From the NCBI GenBank assembly GCA_934726455.1, contig CAKVDS010000032.1, positions 1 to 28,141 of the forward strand: a DNA stretch of 28,141 nt, given 5' to 3'. Shown piece by piece: positions 1 to 6,942 of this stretch (position 1 is the stretch's first letter; each line of letters starts with the position of its first letter). The stretch comes from an uncultured Bacteroidales bacterium. GTDB lineage: Bacteria; Bacteroidota; Bacteroidia; Bacteroidales; UBA932. Under the pieces are notes generated by a model. That model was given only the letters and a program-made list of their open reading frames with translations. It had not been told where the DNA came from and did not search any database. The position numbers and the translations under genes are program-made.

Positions 1-54
1 CTGACGCCTGAGCAGTTGGCGCTAAAGCCCCTGTTCGACCACCTTGGCATTTAG
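1..54 (+). CDS. 3' end of an unidentified protein gene (partial)
   Basis: Frame 1 reads 17 sense codons (L-T-P-E-Q-L-A-L-K-P-L-F-D-H-L-G-I) and then TAG at 52-54. The composition is protein-like, the codons resemble those of the neighbours, and the gene on the other side faces it across a strong hairpin, as expected for two convergent genes. The fragment is too short to name a family. It could also be a chance open stretch, because only 18 codons are visible. Confidence 0.35.
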   Translation: MTPEQLALKPLFDHLGI

Positions 55-86
55 GGTGACGCAATGATGAAGTCAGGAAATACCCG

Positions 87-173
87 GATACCTATATTAT
101 ATAACGAAATCTCCGGCCGCGGAGAAGCCTGAGGCTTTCCCCACAGCCGGAGCTGCTACATTATATAGGGATA
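87..173. terminator. Long imperfect fold-back hairpin, probable bidirectional terminator
   Basis: Three nested inverted repeats share one centre. The outer arms are 91-103 and 157-169 (11 of 13 matching, extendable with mismatches to about 87-173). The middle arms are CTCCGGC at 111-117 and GCCGGAG at 146-152. The inner arms are AAGCC at 125-129 and GGCTT at 133-137 around a TGA loop. The element starts six bases past the stop of the TPR gene and follows the plus-strand gene end at 54, so it can terminate transcription from both sides. It is longer than an ordinary intrinsic terminator and has no long U-tract, so a palindromic repeat element is an alternative. Confidence 0.6.
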
Positions 174-178
174 CTGAA

Positions 179-1498
179 TTACTTCGCCTCAGCTGCGGCA
201 GCGTACTTCTCGTACTTGGCCTGCATCTCCGGACTCTCGGTGCGGAAGCGGAAGCAGGCGTTCTTGAGGTACTCTGCTACGCTTGACTTCACTCCCGGAT
301 CCTTGGTAATCTCGAATGCTTTCTCGAACGGAGCGATGCATGACTTGAGGGCAGCCTCGAACTCACCCATCATGGCCATGTACTTGGCATCATCCATCTC
401 TGTGGATGCCTTTTCCTGAATAGCCACGGCAAGGTTGTAGAAGTGGATTCCTTCGCCGATATAGCCGAACTCATACTCAGGGTTGATCTCGGAACACTTG
501 CGGTATGCAGCCACAGCGGCGTCACCGTTGCCGAGCTGCTCGTTGATGTTGCCCTCGACATAGTAGAGGGAAGCGTTGTTCGGCTCATTCTTCTTGGCTT
601 CATCAAGAAGTTCGAAGAGACGCTCGGTATTGCTGCCGCTCGTCACATAGTAGTTGATAAGGCCGACAAGGATGCCCTGGCTCTGAGGGTAGGTCTTGAA
701 ACCTTCCTCAAGATAGTTCTTGGCAGCCTCTTTGTCCCCAAGCTTGTCGCAGACATCAGCCATCTTTGCATAAGTGTCACCGTCAGTGCCGTGATAGCCA
801 AGAGAAAGACACTTGCTGTAGAATTCCTTTGCACGGGCATTGTCGCCTGCAGACTGTGCGGTGAAACCGGCATTGTAGATGGCGTTGGTGTCGATCTGGC
901 TGAGCGGGGCCGTAGCGGCAGCGGCGGCAGCCTTCTCGAAGCAGGTGGAAGCGTCTGCCATCTTGCCGAATGCATAAGCATTGTAGGCATCGGCAGAATA
1001 CTTGTCAGCCACTTCCTTGAGACCGTTGTCGATATCTTTCTTCTTCTTGTTCGCAGGATCAAGCTTTGCGGCCTCAGTAAAGGCTGCAAGAGCCTTGTCA
1101 AGAGCTCCTTCAACGACAGGATTGGTCACCTCGATTACTTCAAGAAGTCCGTTCTCGTTGAAATAGAGGTTCTTGTTCTCATATTCAACCTTCGTCATCT
1201 GGCGACCGCCAACCTCTGCCACAGACTCTGAGAGAGGTTTGTCGCCGCCTCCAAGAACCTGAAGTTCCTGACGGGACATGCCGACCCATACATTGCCGGC
1301 CGGAGCGTTGTAGGCATCAAGCAAAGCCTTGCCATACTTGATCCATGTAGCAGGCTTCTGGTTCTGCTTAGGATTGGTGGTGGCAGCTTCCGCCTTTTCC
1401 ACTGCGGATTTGGCGGCAGCCGGGCTCTTGACCTGAGCCTGGGCATCGAAAACCTGCATTGAGGCTACGAGTGCCAAAACTAAAAAGATCTTTTTCAT
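179..1498 (-). CDS. Secreted tetratricopeptide-repeat protein
   Basis: The 439-residue product starts with a clear signal peptide (MKK, a hydrophobic core to about residue 17, cleavage near AQA-Q at 21/22), so it should be periplasmic. The rest is helical and Ala/Lys-rich with TPR-like units, e.g. the stretches around residues 205-235, 240-270 and 305-340 (A-x-x-Y-x-K-x-x-x-x-x-P patterns), plus a long Ala-rich run near 190. TPR proteins act as protein-interaction scaffolds; no enzymatic motif is visible. Only 8 bases separate it from the gyrA stop and no promoter box lies between, so it is probably co-transcribed with gyrA. I recall a TPR gene after gyrA in other Bacteroidales. The substrate or partner is unknown. 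Confidence 0.85.
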   Translation of the reverse strand: MKKIFLVLALVASMQVFDAQAQVKSPAAAKSAVEKAEAATTNPKQNQKPATWIKYGKALLDAYNAPAGNVWVGMSRQELQVLGGGDKPLSESVAEVGGRQMTKVEYENKNLYFNENGLLEVIEVTNPVVEGALDKALAAFTEAAKLDPANKKKKDIDNGLKEVADKYSADAYNAYAFGKMADASTCFEKAAAAAATAPLSQIDTNAIYNAGFTAQSAGDNARAKEFYSKCLSLGYHGTDGDTYAKMADVCDKLGDKEAAKNYLEEGFKTYPQSQGILVGLINYYVTSGSNTERLFELLDEAKKNEPNNASLYYVEGNINEQLGNGDAAVAAYRKCSEINPEYEFGYIGEGIHFYNLAVAIQEKASTEMDDAKYMAMMGEFEAALKSCIAPFEKAFEITKDPGVKSSVAEYLKNACFRFRTESPEMQAKYEKYAAAAEAK

Positions 1499-1506
1499 TA
1501 GAATAT

Positions 1507-4056
1507 CTAATTAAGTTGTTGATTATCATTGGTTGTCTGCGGCGTGGCGTCCTCCGCCACCTCCTCTTCCTCAGACTTGGCCACCGGTGAAACAGCCGCA
1601 ATGGCATCACCTTCCCGGAGATTGATGAGGCGCACGCCCTGAGTAGCACGTCCTGTCAGTCGCAGTTCGGACATGTCCACCCTGATGGTGAGGCCTGATT
1701 TGGTGATGATCATGAGGTCATTGTCATCAGTTACAGCCTTGATCGCGACGAGCGGTCCGGTCTTGTCCGTAATGTTGAGCGTCTTGACACCCTTGGCACC
1801 ACGGGATGTGATCCTGTACCCCTCGGCAGCGGAACGTTTACCATAACCGTTCTCGCTGACGACAAGCACGGCGGTCGAACTGTCATCCTGCCGGATTGCT
1901 ATGGCTCCTATCACTTCGTCGTCTTCCTCTATGGAGATGCCGCGCACACCCGAAGAGTTGCGTCCGAGGGCGCGAAGTTCATCTTCATTGAAGCGGCAGC
2001 AGCGTCCGGCGCGGGCGGCGATCATAATCTGCTCGCTTCCGTCTGTGAGGAGGGCATCCAAGAGTTCATCTCCCTCACGGATGTTGATGGCGATGATTCC
2101 CTTGTTGCGGCTGCGCTTGTTGGCGTACTCGGAAAGCGTGGTCTTCTTGACCGTGCCGCGCTTTGTCACAAGCGTGACGAAGTGGCTCTCCGTGTAAGCC
2201 GGGTCCTCTATAGAACGCACGTTGAGATATGTGCGTATGCTGTCTTGTGCGTCGATGGAGAGAAGGTTCTGCACCGCCCTGCCCTTCGAAGTACGAGCTC
2301 CCTCCGGCAGTTCATATACCTTGAGCCTGTAGCACATGCCGTTGTCGGTGAAGAAAAGCATCGTAGAGTGCATGTTTGCCACATATATATGCTCTATGAA
2401 ATCCTCATCCCGAGTAGCGCTGGCTTTCTTGCCCATGCCGCCTCTGGCCTGCGTACGGAACTCCGACAGAGCCGTCCGCTTGATGTAGCCGAGATGTGAT
2501 ATCGTTATCACCACATCCTCATCAGCATAGAAATCCTCCGGATTGAACTCTTCCGCAGAAAGGGTGATTTCAGTCCTGCGCGGGTCACCGTATTTTTCCT
2601 TGAGGTCGCGGCACTCCTGCTTGACGATGGCAAGCTGCTCTTCGTCACTGGCGAGAATCTCCTTGCAGCGGGCGATGAACTTCTCAAGATCGTCATATTC
2701 AGCCTGAAGCTTCTCCTTCTCAAGTCCTGTCAGCTGGCGCAGACGCATCTCCACGATGGCTGAAGCCTGGATATCATCAAAGCCGAAACGAGCCATCAGG
2801 GTACCCTTGGCCTCGTCCACGCTCTTGGATGCCCTGATTATGGCTATCACCTCGTCGATGACATCGATCGCCTTGAGAAGCCCCTCAAGTATATGCGCCC
2901 GTTTGAGGGCCTTGTCGAGGTCAAACCGCGTGCGGCGTACAACCACCTCATGGCGGAAATCCACAAATGTGGCAAGCATGTCCTTAAGCGTCAAAGTACG
3001 CGGACGGCCGCCCACAAGCGCGACATTGTTGATGGAGAAGCTGCTCTGCAGTGCAGTGTACTTGAAGAGGGTGTTGAGCACCACGCTGGAGTTCGCGTCC
3101 TTCTTGACTATGAACTCTATACGTATGCCCTGACGGTTGGTGAGTTCCCTGATTTCAGAAATACCCTCAATCTTCTTGTCCCTGATCATCTCACTGATGC
3201 GTGAGAGCATCTCGGCCTTGTTGACCATATACGGAACTTCCGTGACTACAATCACATCCCTGCCGTTGTCGTGGGTCTCGATCTCGGTCTTGGCACGGAG
3301 CACTATCCTGCCGCGGCCGGTGGTGTATGCATCGATGATTCCCTGGCGGCCGAGTATGATACCTCCGGTCGGGAAGTCCGGACCCTTGATGTACTGCATG
3401 AGATCCTCCACGCAGATGTCCGGGTTGTCTATATAAGCGCAGATCGCGTCACAGCACTCTCCAAGATTGTGCGGGGCCATATTGGTGGCCATTCCGACAG
3501 CAATACCTGACGAGCCGTTGAGAAGCAGGAGCGGAGCCTTGGTCGGAAGGACTGTAGGCTCTTCGAGAGAGTCGTCGAAATTGAGGGTCATATCGACCGT
3601 ATCCTTGTCAAGATCAGCAAGAACCTCCGCTGACAACTTCTCAAGTTTCGCCTCTGTATATCGCATCGCGGCCACAGGATCACCGTCCATTGAACCGAAG
3701 TTGCCCTGTCCGAACACAAGAGGATAACGCTGGTTCCAGTTCTGTGCAAGACGGGCCATGGCGTCATAGACGCTGGAATCCCCGTGCGGATGGAACTTAC
3801 CGAGAACCTCTCCGACAATCCTGGCGCATTTCTTCGTCTGTCCGCCGTAGTTCAGACCAAGTCCGTCCATTCCGAAAAGCACCCTGCGCTGCACCGGCTT
3901 CAGGCCGTCACGGGCATCCGGAAGGGCACGTGACACAATGACCGACATCGAATAGTCGATGTAGGCCGTACGCATCTCGTGGTCAATCTCAACGGGTTCA
4001 ATTATCCCTGTCACTTCTTCCCGAATTTCTTCGGGAGTCTTTACCTCACTATCCAT
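1507..4056 (-). CDS. gyrA: DNA gyrase subunit A
   Basis: GyrA is the DNA-cleaving and rejoining subunit of gyrase (A2B2), which introduces negative supercoils using ATP hydrolysed by GyrB. The 849-residue length is normal for Bacteroidales. The catalytic tyrosine is Y133 in RYTEAKL. The quinolone-determining region reads HPHGDSSVYD at 89-98; the positions equivalent to E. coli S83 and D87 are S94 and D98, i.e. the unmutated state. The GyrA box that separates gyrase from topoisomerase IV is present as QARGGMG at 536-542, at the start of the C-terminal beta-pinwheel, and the tail is acidic. The start is an ATG 33 bases downstream of a perfect promoter box. It is the first gene of a gyrA-TPR operon and is divergent from the Clp-N gene. 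Confidence 0.98.
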   Translation of the reverse strand: MDSEVKTPEEIREEVTGIIEPVEIDHEMRTAYIDYSMSVIVSRALPDARDGLKPVQRRVLFGMDGLGLNYGGQTKKCARIVGEVLGKFHPHGDSSVYDAMARLAQNWNQRYPLVFGQGNFGSMDGDPVAAMRYTEAKLEKLSAEVLADLDKDTVDMTLNFDDSLEEPTVLPTKAPLLLLNGSSGIAVGMATNMAPHNLGECCDAICAYIDNPDICVEDLMQYIKGPDFPTGGIILGRQGIIDAYTTGRGRIVLRAKTEIETHDNGRDVIVVTEVPYMVNKAEMLSRISEMIRDKKIEGISEIRELTNRQGIRIEFIVKKDANSSVVLNTLFKYTALQSSFSINNVALVGGRPRTLTLKDMLATFVDFRHEVVVRRTRFDLDKALKRAHILEGLLKAIDVIDEVIAIIRASKSVDEAKGTLMARFGFDDIQASAIVEMRLRQLTGLEKEKLQAEYDDLEKFIARCKEILASDEEQLAIVKQECRDLKEKYGDPRRTEITLSAEEFNPEDFYADEDVVITISHLGYIKRTALSEFRTQARGGMGKKASATRDEDFIEHIYVANMHSTMLFFTDNGMCYRLKVYELPEGARTSKGRAVQNLLSIDAQDSIRTYLNVRSIEDPAYTESHFVTLVTKRGTVKKTTLSEYANKRSRNKGIIAINIREGDELLDALLTDGSEQIMIAARAGRCCRFNEDELRALGRNSSGVRGISIEEDDEVIGAIAIRQDDSSTAVLVVSENGYGKRSAAEGYRITSRGAKGVKTLNITDKTGPLVAIKAVTDDNDLMIITKSGLTIRVDMSELRLTGRATQGVRLINLREGDAIAAVSPVAKSEEEEVAEDATPQTTNDNQQLN

Positions 4057-4064
4057 ACAAAAAT

Positions 4065-4116
4065 TTTAATCGGATTGTTTCCAAATATGCAAATTTAGAA
4101 TAAAAATCCGATTAAA
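4065..4116. promoter_or_regulatory. Inverted repeat flanking the gyrA promoter (candidate operator)
   Basis: TTTAATCGGATT at 4065-4076 is the exact reverse complement of AATCCGATTAAA at 4105-4116, with 28 bases between. The gyrA -7 box lies between the arms; one arm falls in the gyrA leader and the other just upstream of the -7 box. This layout suits a repressor that bridges the promoter. No factor is known to me. Confidence 0.45.
4090..4097 (-). promoter_or_regulatory. Predicted gyrA promoter, -7 box
   Basis: TAAATTTG on the minus strand is a perfect match to the Bacteroidota TAnnTTTG element, 33 bases upstream of the gyrA ATG. No convincing -33 TTTG is visible. Confidence 0.6.
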
Positions 4117-4120
4117 TTGC

Positions 4121-4128
4121 TACTTTTG
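4121..4128 (+). promoter_or_regulatory. Predicted promoter of the Clp-N gene, -7 box
   Basis: TACTTTTG matches TAnnTTTG perfectly and ends 16 bases before the ATG at 4145, implying a leader of about 10-12 bases. It is back-to-back with the gyrA box. Confidence 0.6.
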
Positions 4129-4144
4129 TCCATATTCCGCTTCT

Positions 4145-4699
4145 ATGAACATCAGCTTGTCAGACGACTTCAAGGCTGTTCTCGCGGGCGCGAGAGACGA
4201 AGCCATGCGCACCGGCCACTACGGCATCGGGGCGGACCATCTCATGCTCGCGATTCTCAGAAGACGCGGCTGCGAAGCCTGCCGTATCCTGTCAGAACTC
4301 GGGCTGGACACCGGAAAGCTCAAACGCAGAATAGATGCGGCCGTATTCAAGGAGAATCCGGTCCCGTACTATGATGCAGACCGCGTCAAGATGAAGCGCA
4401 GTGCAGAGGGGGTCATCAGTCTGGCAGCCTATGAAGCCCTGCGGGCAGGAGACTCATCCGTGCGCTCGGCCCACTTGCTGCTGGCGCTCAGCCGCGCCGA
4501 AGGCAGCATCAGCCGCGAATGGCTGACAGAAAATTCCCTTGGAAGTTCAGCACTCATGGAGACGATGAAAGCCAAAGGCCTGCTGGGGAGAAACCCGGGC
4601 AGGCCAGAAGTCAAAATGGAAGACGTGGTGTCCGCACTTGGAGAGCAGCTCAACAATCTGATGAGCGCCCATCGCGACATGACAGGCTACATGAGCTAA
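4145..4699 (+). CDS. Standalone double Clp N-terminal-domain protein (no ATPase)
   Basis: The 184-residue product consists of two Clp-N repeats, roughly residues 5-68 (with G-x-x-H-L-M-L-A-I-L) and 80-145 (with S-A-H-L-L-L-A-L-S), followed by a linker and a C-terminal helix. In ClpA, ClpB and ClpC this domain docks adaptors and substrates in front of the AAA+ ring. Here there is no Walker A or B motif and the gene simply ends, so the protein is not an unfoldase. By analogy with other ATPase-free Clp-N proteins it may compete for ClpC adaptors, deliver substrates or bind aggregates; that is inference. It is divergent from gyrA, and its stop overlaps the nucleoside phosphorylase stop by four bases. 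Confidence 0.85.
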   Translation: MNISLSDDFKAVLAGARDEAMRTGHYGIGADHLMLAILRRRGCEACRILSELGLDTGKLKRRIDAAVFKENPVPYYDADRVKMKRSAEGVISLAAYEALRAGDSSVRSAHLLLALSRAEGSISREWLTENSLGSSALMETMKAKGLLGRNPGRPEVKMEDVVSALGEQLNNLMSAHRDMTGYMS

Positions 4700-5565
4700 T
4701 CCGCCAGCCTGTCGAGGGCCAATTGGAGAAGTTCAGCCACACGAGGCTTGTAATTGGTATTGGCGTCCTTGAGATAACGATGAGCGATGACACAGCATAC
4801 TGTGCCCGCATTATGACCCAGTTTGGCAGACATTCCGGCAAGGGCCGAGCCCTCCATCTCAAAGTTGGTGATGCGGTATCCGCCAAATTCAAAACTCTCG
4901 AAATCCTCAAGCATGTCCGGCATCGCCAGACCTTGGCGTACCACCCTGCCCTGAGGGCCGTAGAAACCCGAGGCGGAGATCGTCATCCCCTTGAAAGTGC
5001 AGTCCTCGAATTTCTTGATGAGAACATCGGAAGCACGGACAAAATACGGGTCGGGAAGATGCCTGTCCCAATGCACATGCTTCTTGAAAGCCTCTTCGAA
5101 ATCCAGCAAAGCGATGCTGTCACGCCCCTCGTACCAGTTCATGAGGCCGTCACAGCCGACAGAAATATGCGAGAATATGAAACCCCCGAGAGGGATGTCC
5201 GGCTGGACGGCACCGCATGTGCCGATTCTCAAGATATTCAGAGTGCGGTGCTCCGGCTTGACCTCACGGGTGATGAAATCAACATTGGCCAAAGCATCGA
5301 GCTCCGTCATCACAATGTCGATGTTGTCCGTTCCGATACCTGTGGAAAGAACCGTAAAACGCTTGCCTCTGTACTGCCCCGTAACCCATACGAATTCGCG
5401 GGAGGTCCCCTCGCATTCTACGCTGTCCAGCAGCGGCTTGAACATCGCCACCCGCCCGGGGTCGCCGACAAGTATGACATTATCCGCAAGTTGATCCGGA
5501 CGTATATGTATGTGAAATGCCGATCCGTCCGGATTGATAATCAGTTCTGATTCTGCTATTCTCAT
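4696..5565 (-). CDS. Nucleoside phosphorylase (uridine phosphorylase-like)
   Basis: The enzyme would cleave a nucleoside with phosphate to a free base and ribose-1-phosphate in cytosolic salvage. The 289-residue protein shows the NP-I fold motifs: GDPGR at 34-38 (phosphate loop), GIGTDN at 76-81, RIGTCG at 113-118 and the sugar-binding NFEMEGS at 234-240. It is somewhat longer than E. coli Udp (about 250 residues), with extra sequence at the N-terminus and around 140-180. Uridine is the likeliest substrate from the overall pattern, but purine or AMP-nucleosidase-like specificity cannot be excluded. It is the last gene of the LytTR-DUF4293 operon, six bases after the DUF4293 stop, and overlaps the convergent Clp-N gene by four bases. 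Confidence 0.9.
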   Translation of the reverse strand: MRIAESELIINPDGSAFHIHIRPDQLADNVILVGDPGRVAMFKPLLDSVECEGTSREFVWVTGQYRGKRFTVLSTGIGTDNIDIVMTELDALANVDFITREVKPEHRTLNILRIGTCGAVQPDIPLGGFIFSHISVGCDGLMNWYEGRDSIALLDFEEAFKKHVHWDRHLPDPYFVRASDVLIKKFEDCTFKGMTISASGFYGPQGRVVRQGLAMPDMLEDFESFEFGGYRITNFEMEGSALAGMSAKLGHNAGTVCCVIAHRYLKDANTNYKPRVAELLQLALDRLAD

Positions 5566-5571
5566 ATATGG

Positions 5572-5976
5572 TTATTTTTTGTTGCGCTTGGCCGCACGGA
5601 GCCGTGAGGCGCTGCGCACGATAAGTTCATCCGAATAAATCCCCCTCGCGGCAAGCATGTTGAGTATTGTGACCGCTATCGGGAACACCGCCGTCACCCG
5701 GAACACCAGATCCTTGTCGGCAGTGAAAAAGTCCACAGCCAGCCAGCACTGGAGTGCAAGCGAAATGATGGCCGCAAGCATCGCCGTGCGCATCTGGAAT
5801 ATACGGTGACGGTACACGGTGAGAGCCAGGATATTGAGCAGCAGGATGACCGCTATCAATATCGTATAGGGCAAATAAGCTGTAAAACGCACGTCAACAG
5901 CCTTGTCACAGAAGAGCATGGAGGCGATGAGCGCCGTGGAAATAAGCAAATAGAGTGTCTGGATTCTCTGCCACAT
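5572..5976 (-). CDS. DUF4293 family membrane protein
   Basis: The ATG at 5976 gives a 134-residue protein beginning MWQRIQTLYLL, the typical DUF4293 start. A longer reading exists upstream but overlaps the LytTR coding sequence and lacks this pattern. About four hydrophobic segments are visible (near residues 7-25, 35-55, 62-82 and 90-110), followed by a basic Arg/Lys-rich tail. The function of the family is unknown; it is widespread in Bacteroidota and always predicted to be in the inner membrane. The start is one base after the LytTR stop, so translation is probably coupled. Confidence 0.85.
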   Translation of the reverse strand: MWQRIQTLYLLISTALIASMLFCDKAVDVRFTAYLPYTILIAVILLLNILALTVYRHRIFQMRTAMLAAIISLALQCWLAVDFFTADKDLVFRVTAVFPIAVTILNMLAARGIYSDELIVRSASRLRAAKRNKK

Positions 5977-5977
5977 A

Positions 5978-6871
5978 TTATAATGAATTGAAACGTGCGA
6001 GCACATTCTGCTCGTATGTCTTTGAAATCGGAATCGTGTCGAAGCCTTCAAGTCCGAGACTGATCTTGTACCCCTCTTTCTCCGCCTTGAGTATCTTGAC
6101 TTTTGCTATGTTGACTATGTACTTGCGGTGACAGCGCACAAGGTCGCTGTCGGCAAAACTGTCCTCCACCGTCTTGAGCGGGCAGCGGAGCATATATTGC
6201 TTCATCTCACCGGAACTGTCAGCATACCAAATCTTTATATAGTTGTCATCAGACTCTATATAATACAGGTTCTCCGAGTCGATGGAGAACTTCAGCACTC
6301 CGCTGCTGTCAAAAAGGGTGATGCGTTTCTCCTCGTACGGCTTGACCGGCGCGTCGCTGACGACATTGGAGTAGTTCATCAGGCGGATTGTATTGTTGCG
6401 GTCAGCCAGAGACAGGTAGAGGGCCGAAATTATATAAGGGATGCCGAGACAGACAAGCGTGAAGCACAGCGCGCTCAGGAATATGTCTCCCGTGCAGCGC
6501 TCGCCGGTATCAATGATGCCGCCCCTGTCTCCCTGGACGGTGAAGAACGTGTACAGCAGGCTGATCGCCACAATTTCAAGAAGATCCCAGACTATGTACT
6601 TCCACACTTCGAAATTTTCAAAATTGCGGCAGTGGAACATCAGCACCTTGCTCACCACAACCAAAGCGATGGACACGACAATGAACGCTATCGTGAAAAG
6701 AAAGGCGGAACTGCCGCCAAGCGCGAACCAGACGTTGTGGGAGAAAGGGATGGAGAGCAATATCATGACAAGCGAGAACAGGGCCGAAAAAGTCACGGTC
6801 CATATCAGCTGGTACTTGCTCAGCAAGTATCGCGGCAGCTGTCCTCGAAGAAACGATATCACGGGCATCAT
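5978..6871 (-). CDS. Membrane-anchored LytTR-type DNA-binding regulator
   Basis: The first of two adjacent ATG codons at 6871 gives 297 residues; it is just downstream of AGGAA and of a promoter box. Residues about 22-42, 50-75, 90-112 and 128-155 are hydrophobic, giving a four-segment membrane domain. Residues about 195-293 form a LytTR domain (LYYIESDDNYIKI at 202-214, VRCHRKYIVN at 245-254, a terminal TIPISKTY segment). LytTR domains bind direct repeats in promoters. There is no receiver domain, so control is not by phosphotransfer to this protein; the membrane part presumably senses or tethers. It is the first gene of the operon with DUF4293 and the nucleoside phosphorylase. Targets are unknown; autoregulation would be usual. 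Confidence 0.88.
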   Translation of the reverse strand: MMPVISFLRGQLPRYLLSKYQLIWTVTFSALFSLVMILLSIPFSHNVWFALGGSSAFLFTIAFIVVSIALVVVSKVLMFHCRNFENFEVWKYIVWDLLEIVAISLLYTFFTVQGDRGGIIDTGERCTGDIFLSALCFTLVCLGIPYIISALYLSLADRNNTIRLMNYSNVVSDAPVKPYEEKRITLFDSSGVLKFSIDSENLYYIESDDNYIKIWYADSSGEMKQYMLRCPLKTVEDSFADSDLVRCHRKYIVNIAKVKILKAEKEGYKISLGLEGFDTIPISKTYEQNVLARFNSL

Positions 6872-6883
6872 GATTGATTCCTG

Positions 6884-6891
6884 CAAATATA
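6884..6891 (-). promoter_or_regulatory. Predicted promoter of the LytTR operon, -7 box
   Basis: TATATTTG on the minus strand matches TAnnTTTG perfectly and ends 12 bases before the ATG at 6871, implying a leader of fewer than 10 bases. Confidence 0.6.
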
Positions 6892-6903
6892 TGAATTTTT
6901 TAG

Positions 6904-6911
6904 TACCTTTG
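6904..6911 (+). promoter_or_regulatory. Predicted fabF promoter, -7 box
   Basis: TACCTTTG matches TAnnTTTG perfectly, 31 bases before the fabF ATG at 6943 and 12 bases from the divergent LytTR box. Confidence 0.6.
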
Positions 6912-6942
6912 GCCCGTATTAAAACAAGTGTACGACAAAGAC

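Noticed and set aside
443..1231. Plus-strand open frame of 262 codons opposite the TPR gene
   Set aside because: It is the complement of a well-supported coding sequence with a signal peptide and TPR pattern. The translated sequence has no recognisable domain and no promoter box precedes it.
3759..3780. Possible quinolone-resistance substitutions in GyrA
   Set aside because: The key positions are Ser94 and Asp98, equivalent to the susceptible E. coli Ser83 and Asp87.
4519..5550. Plus-strand open frame of 343 codons opposite the nucleoside phosphorylase
   Set aside because: It starts inside the Clp-N gene in another frame and runs antisense to a gene with all its catalytic motifs. It is a compositional shadow.
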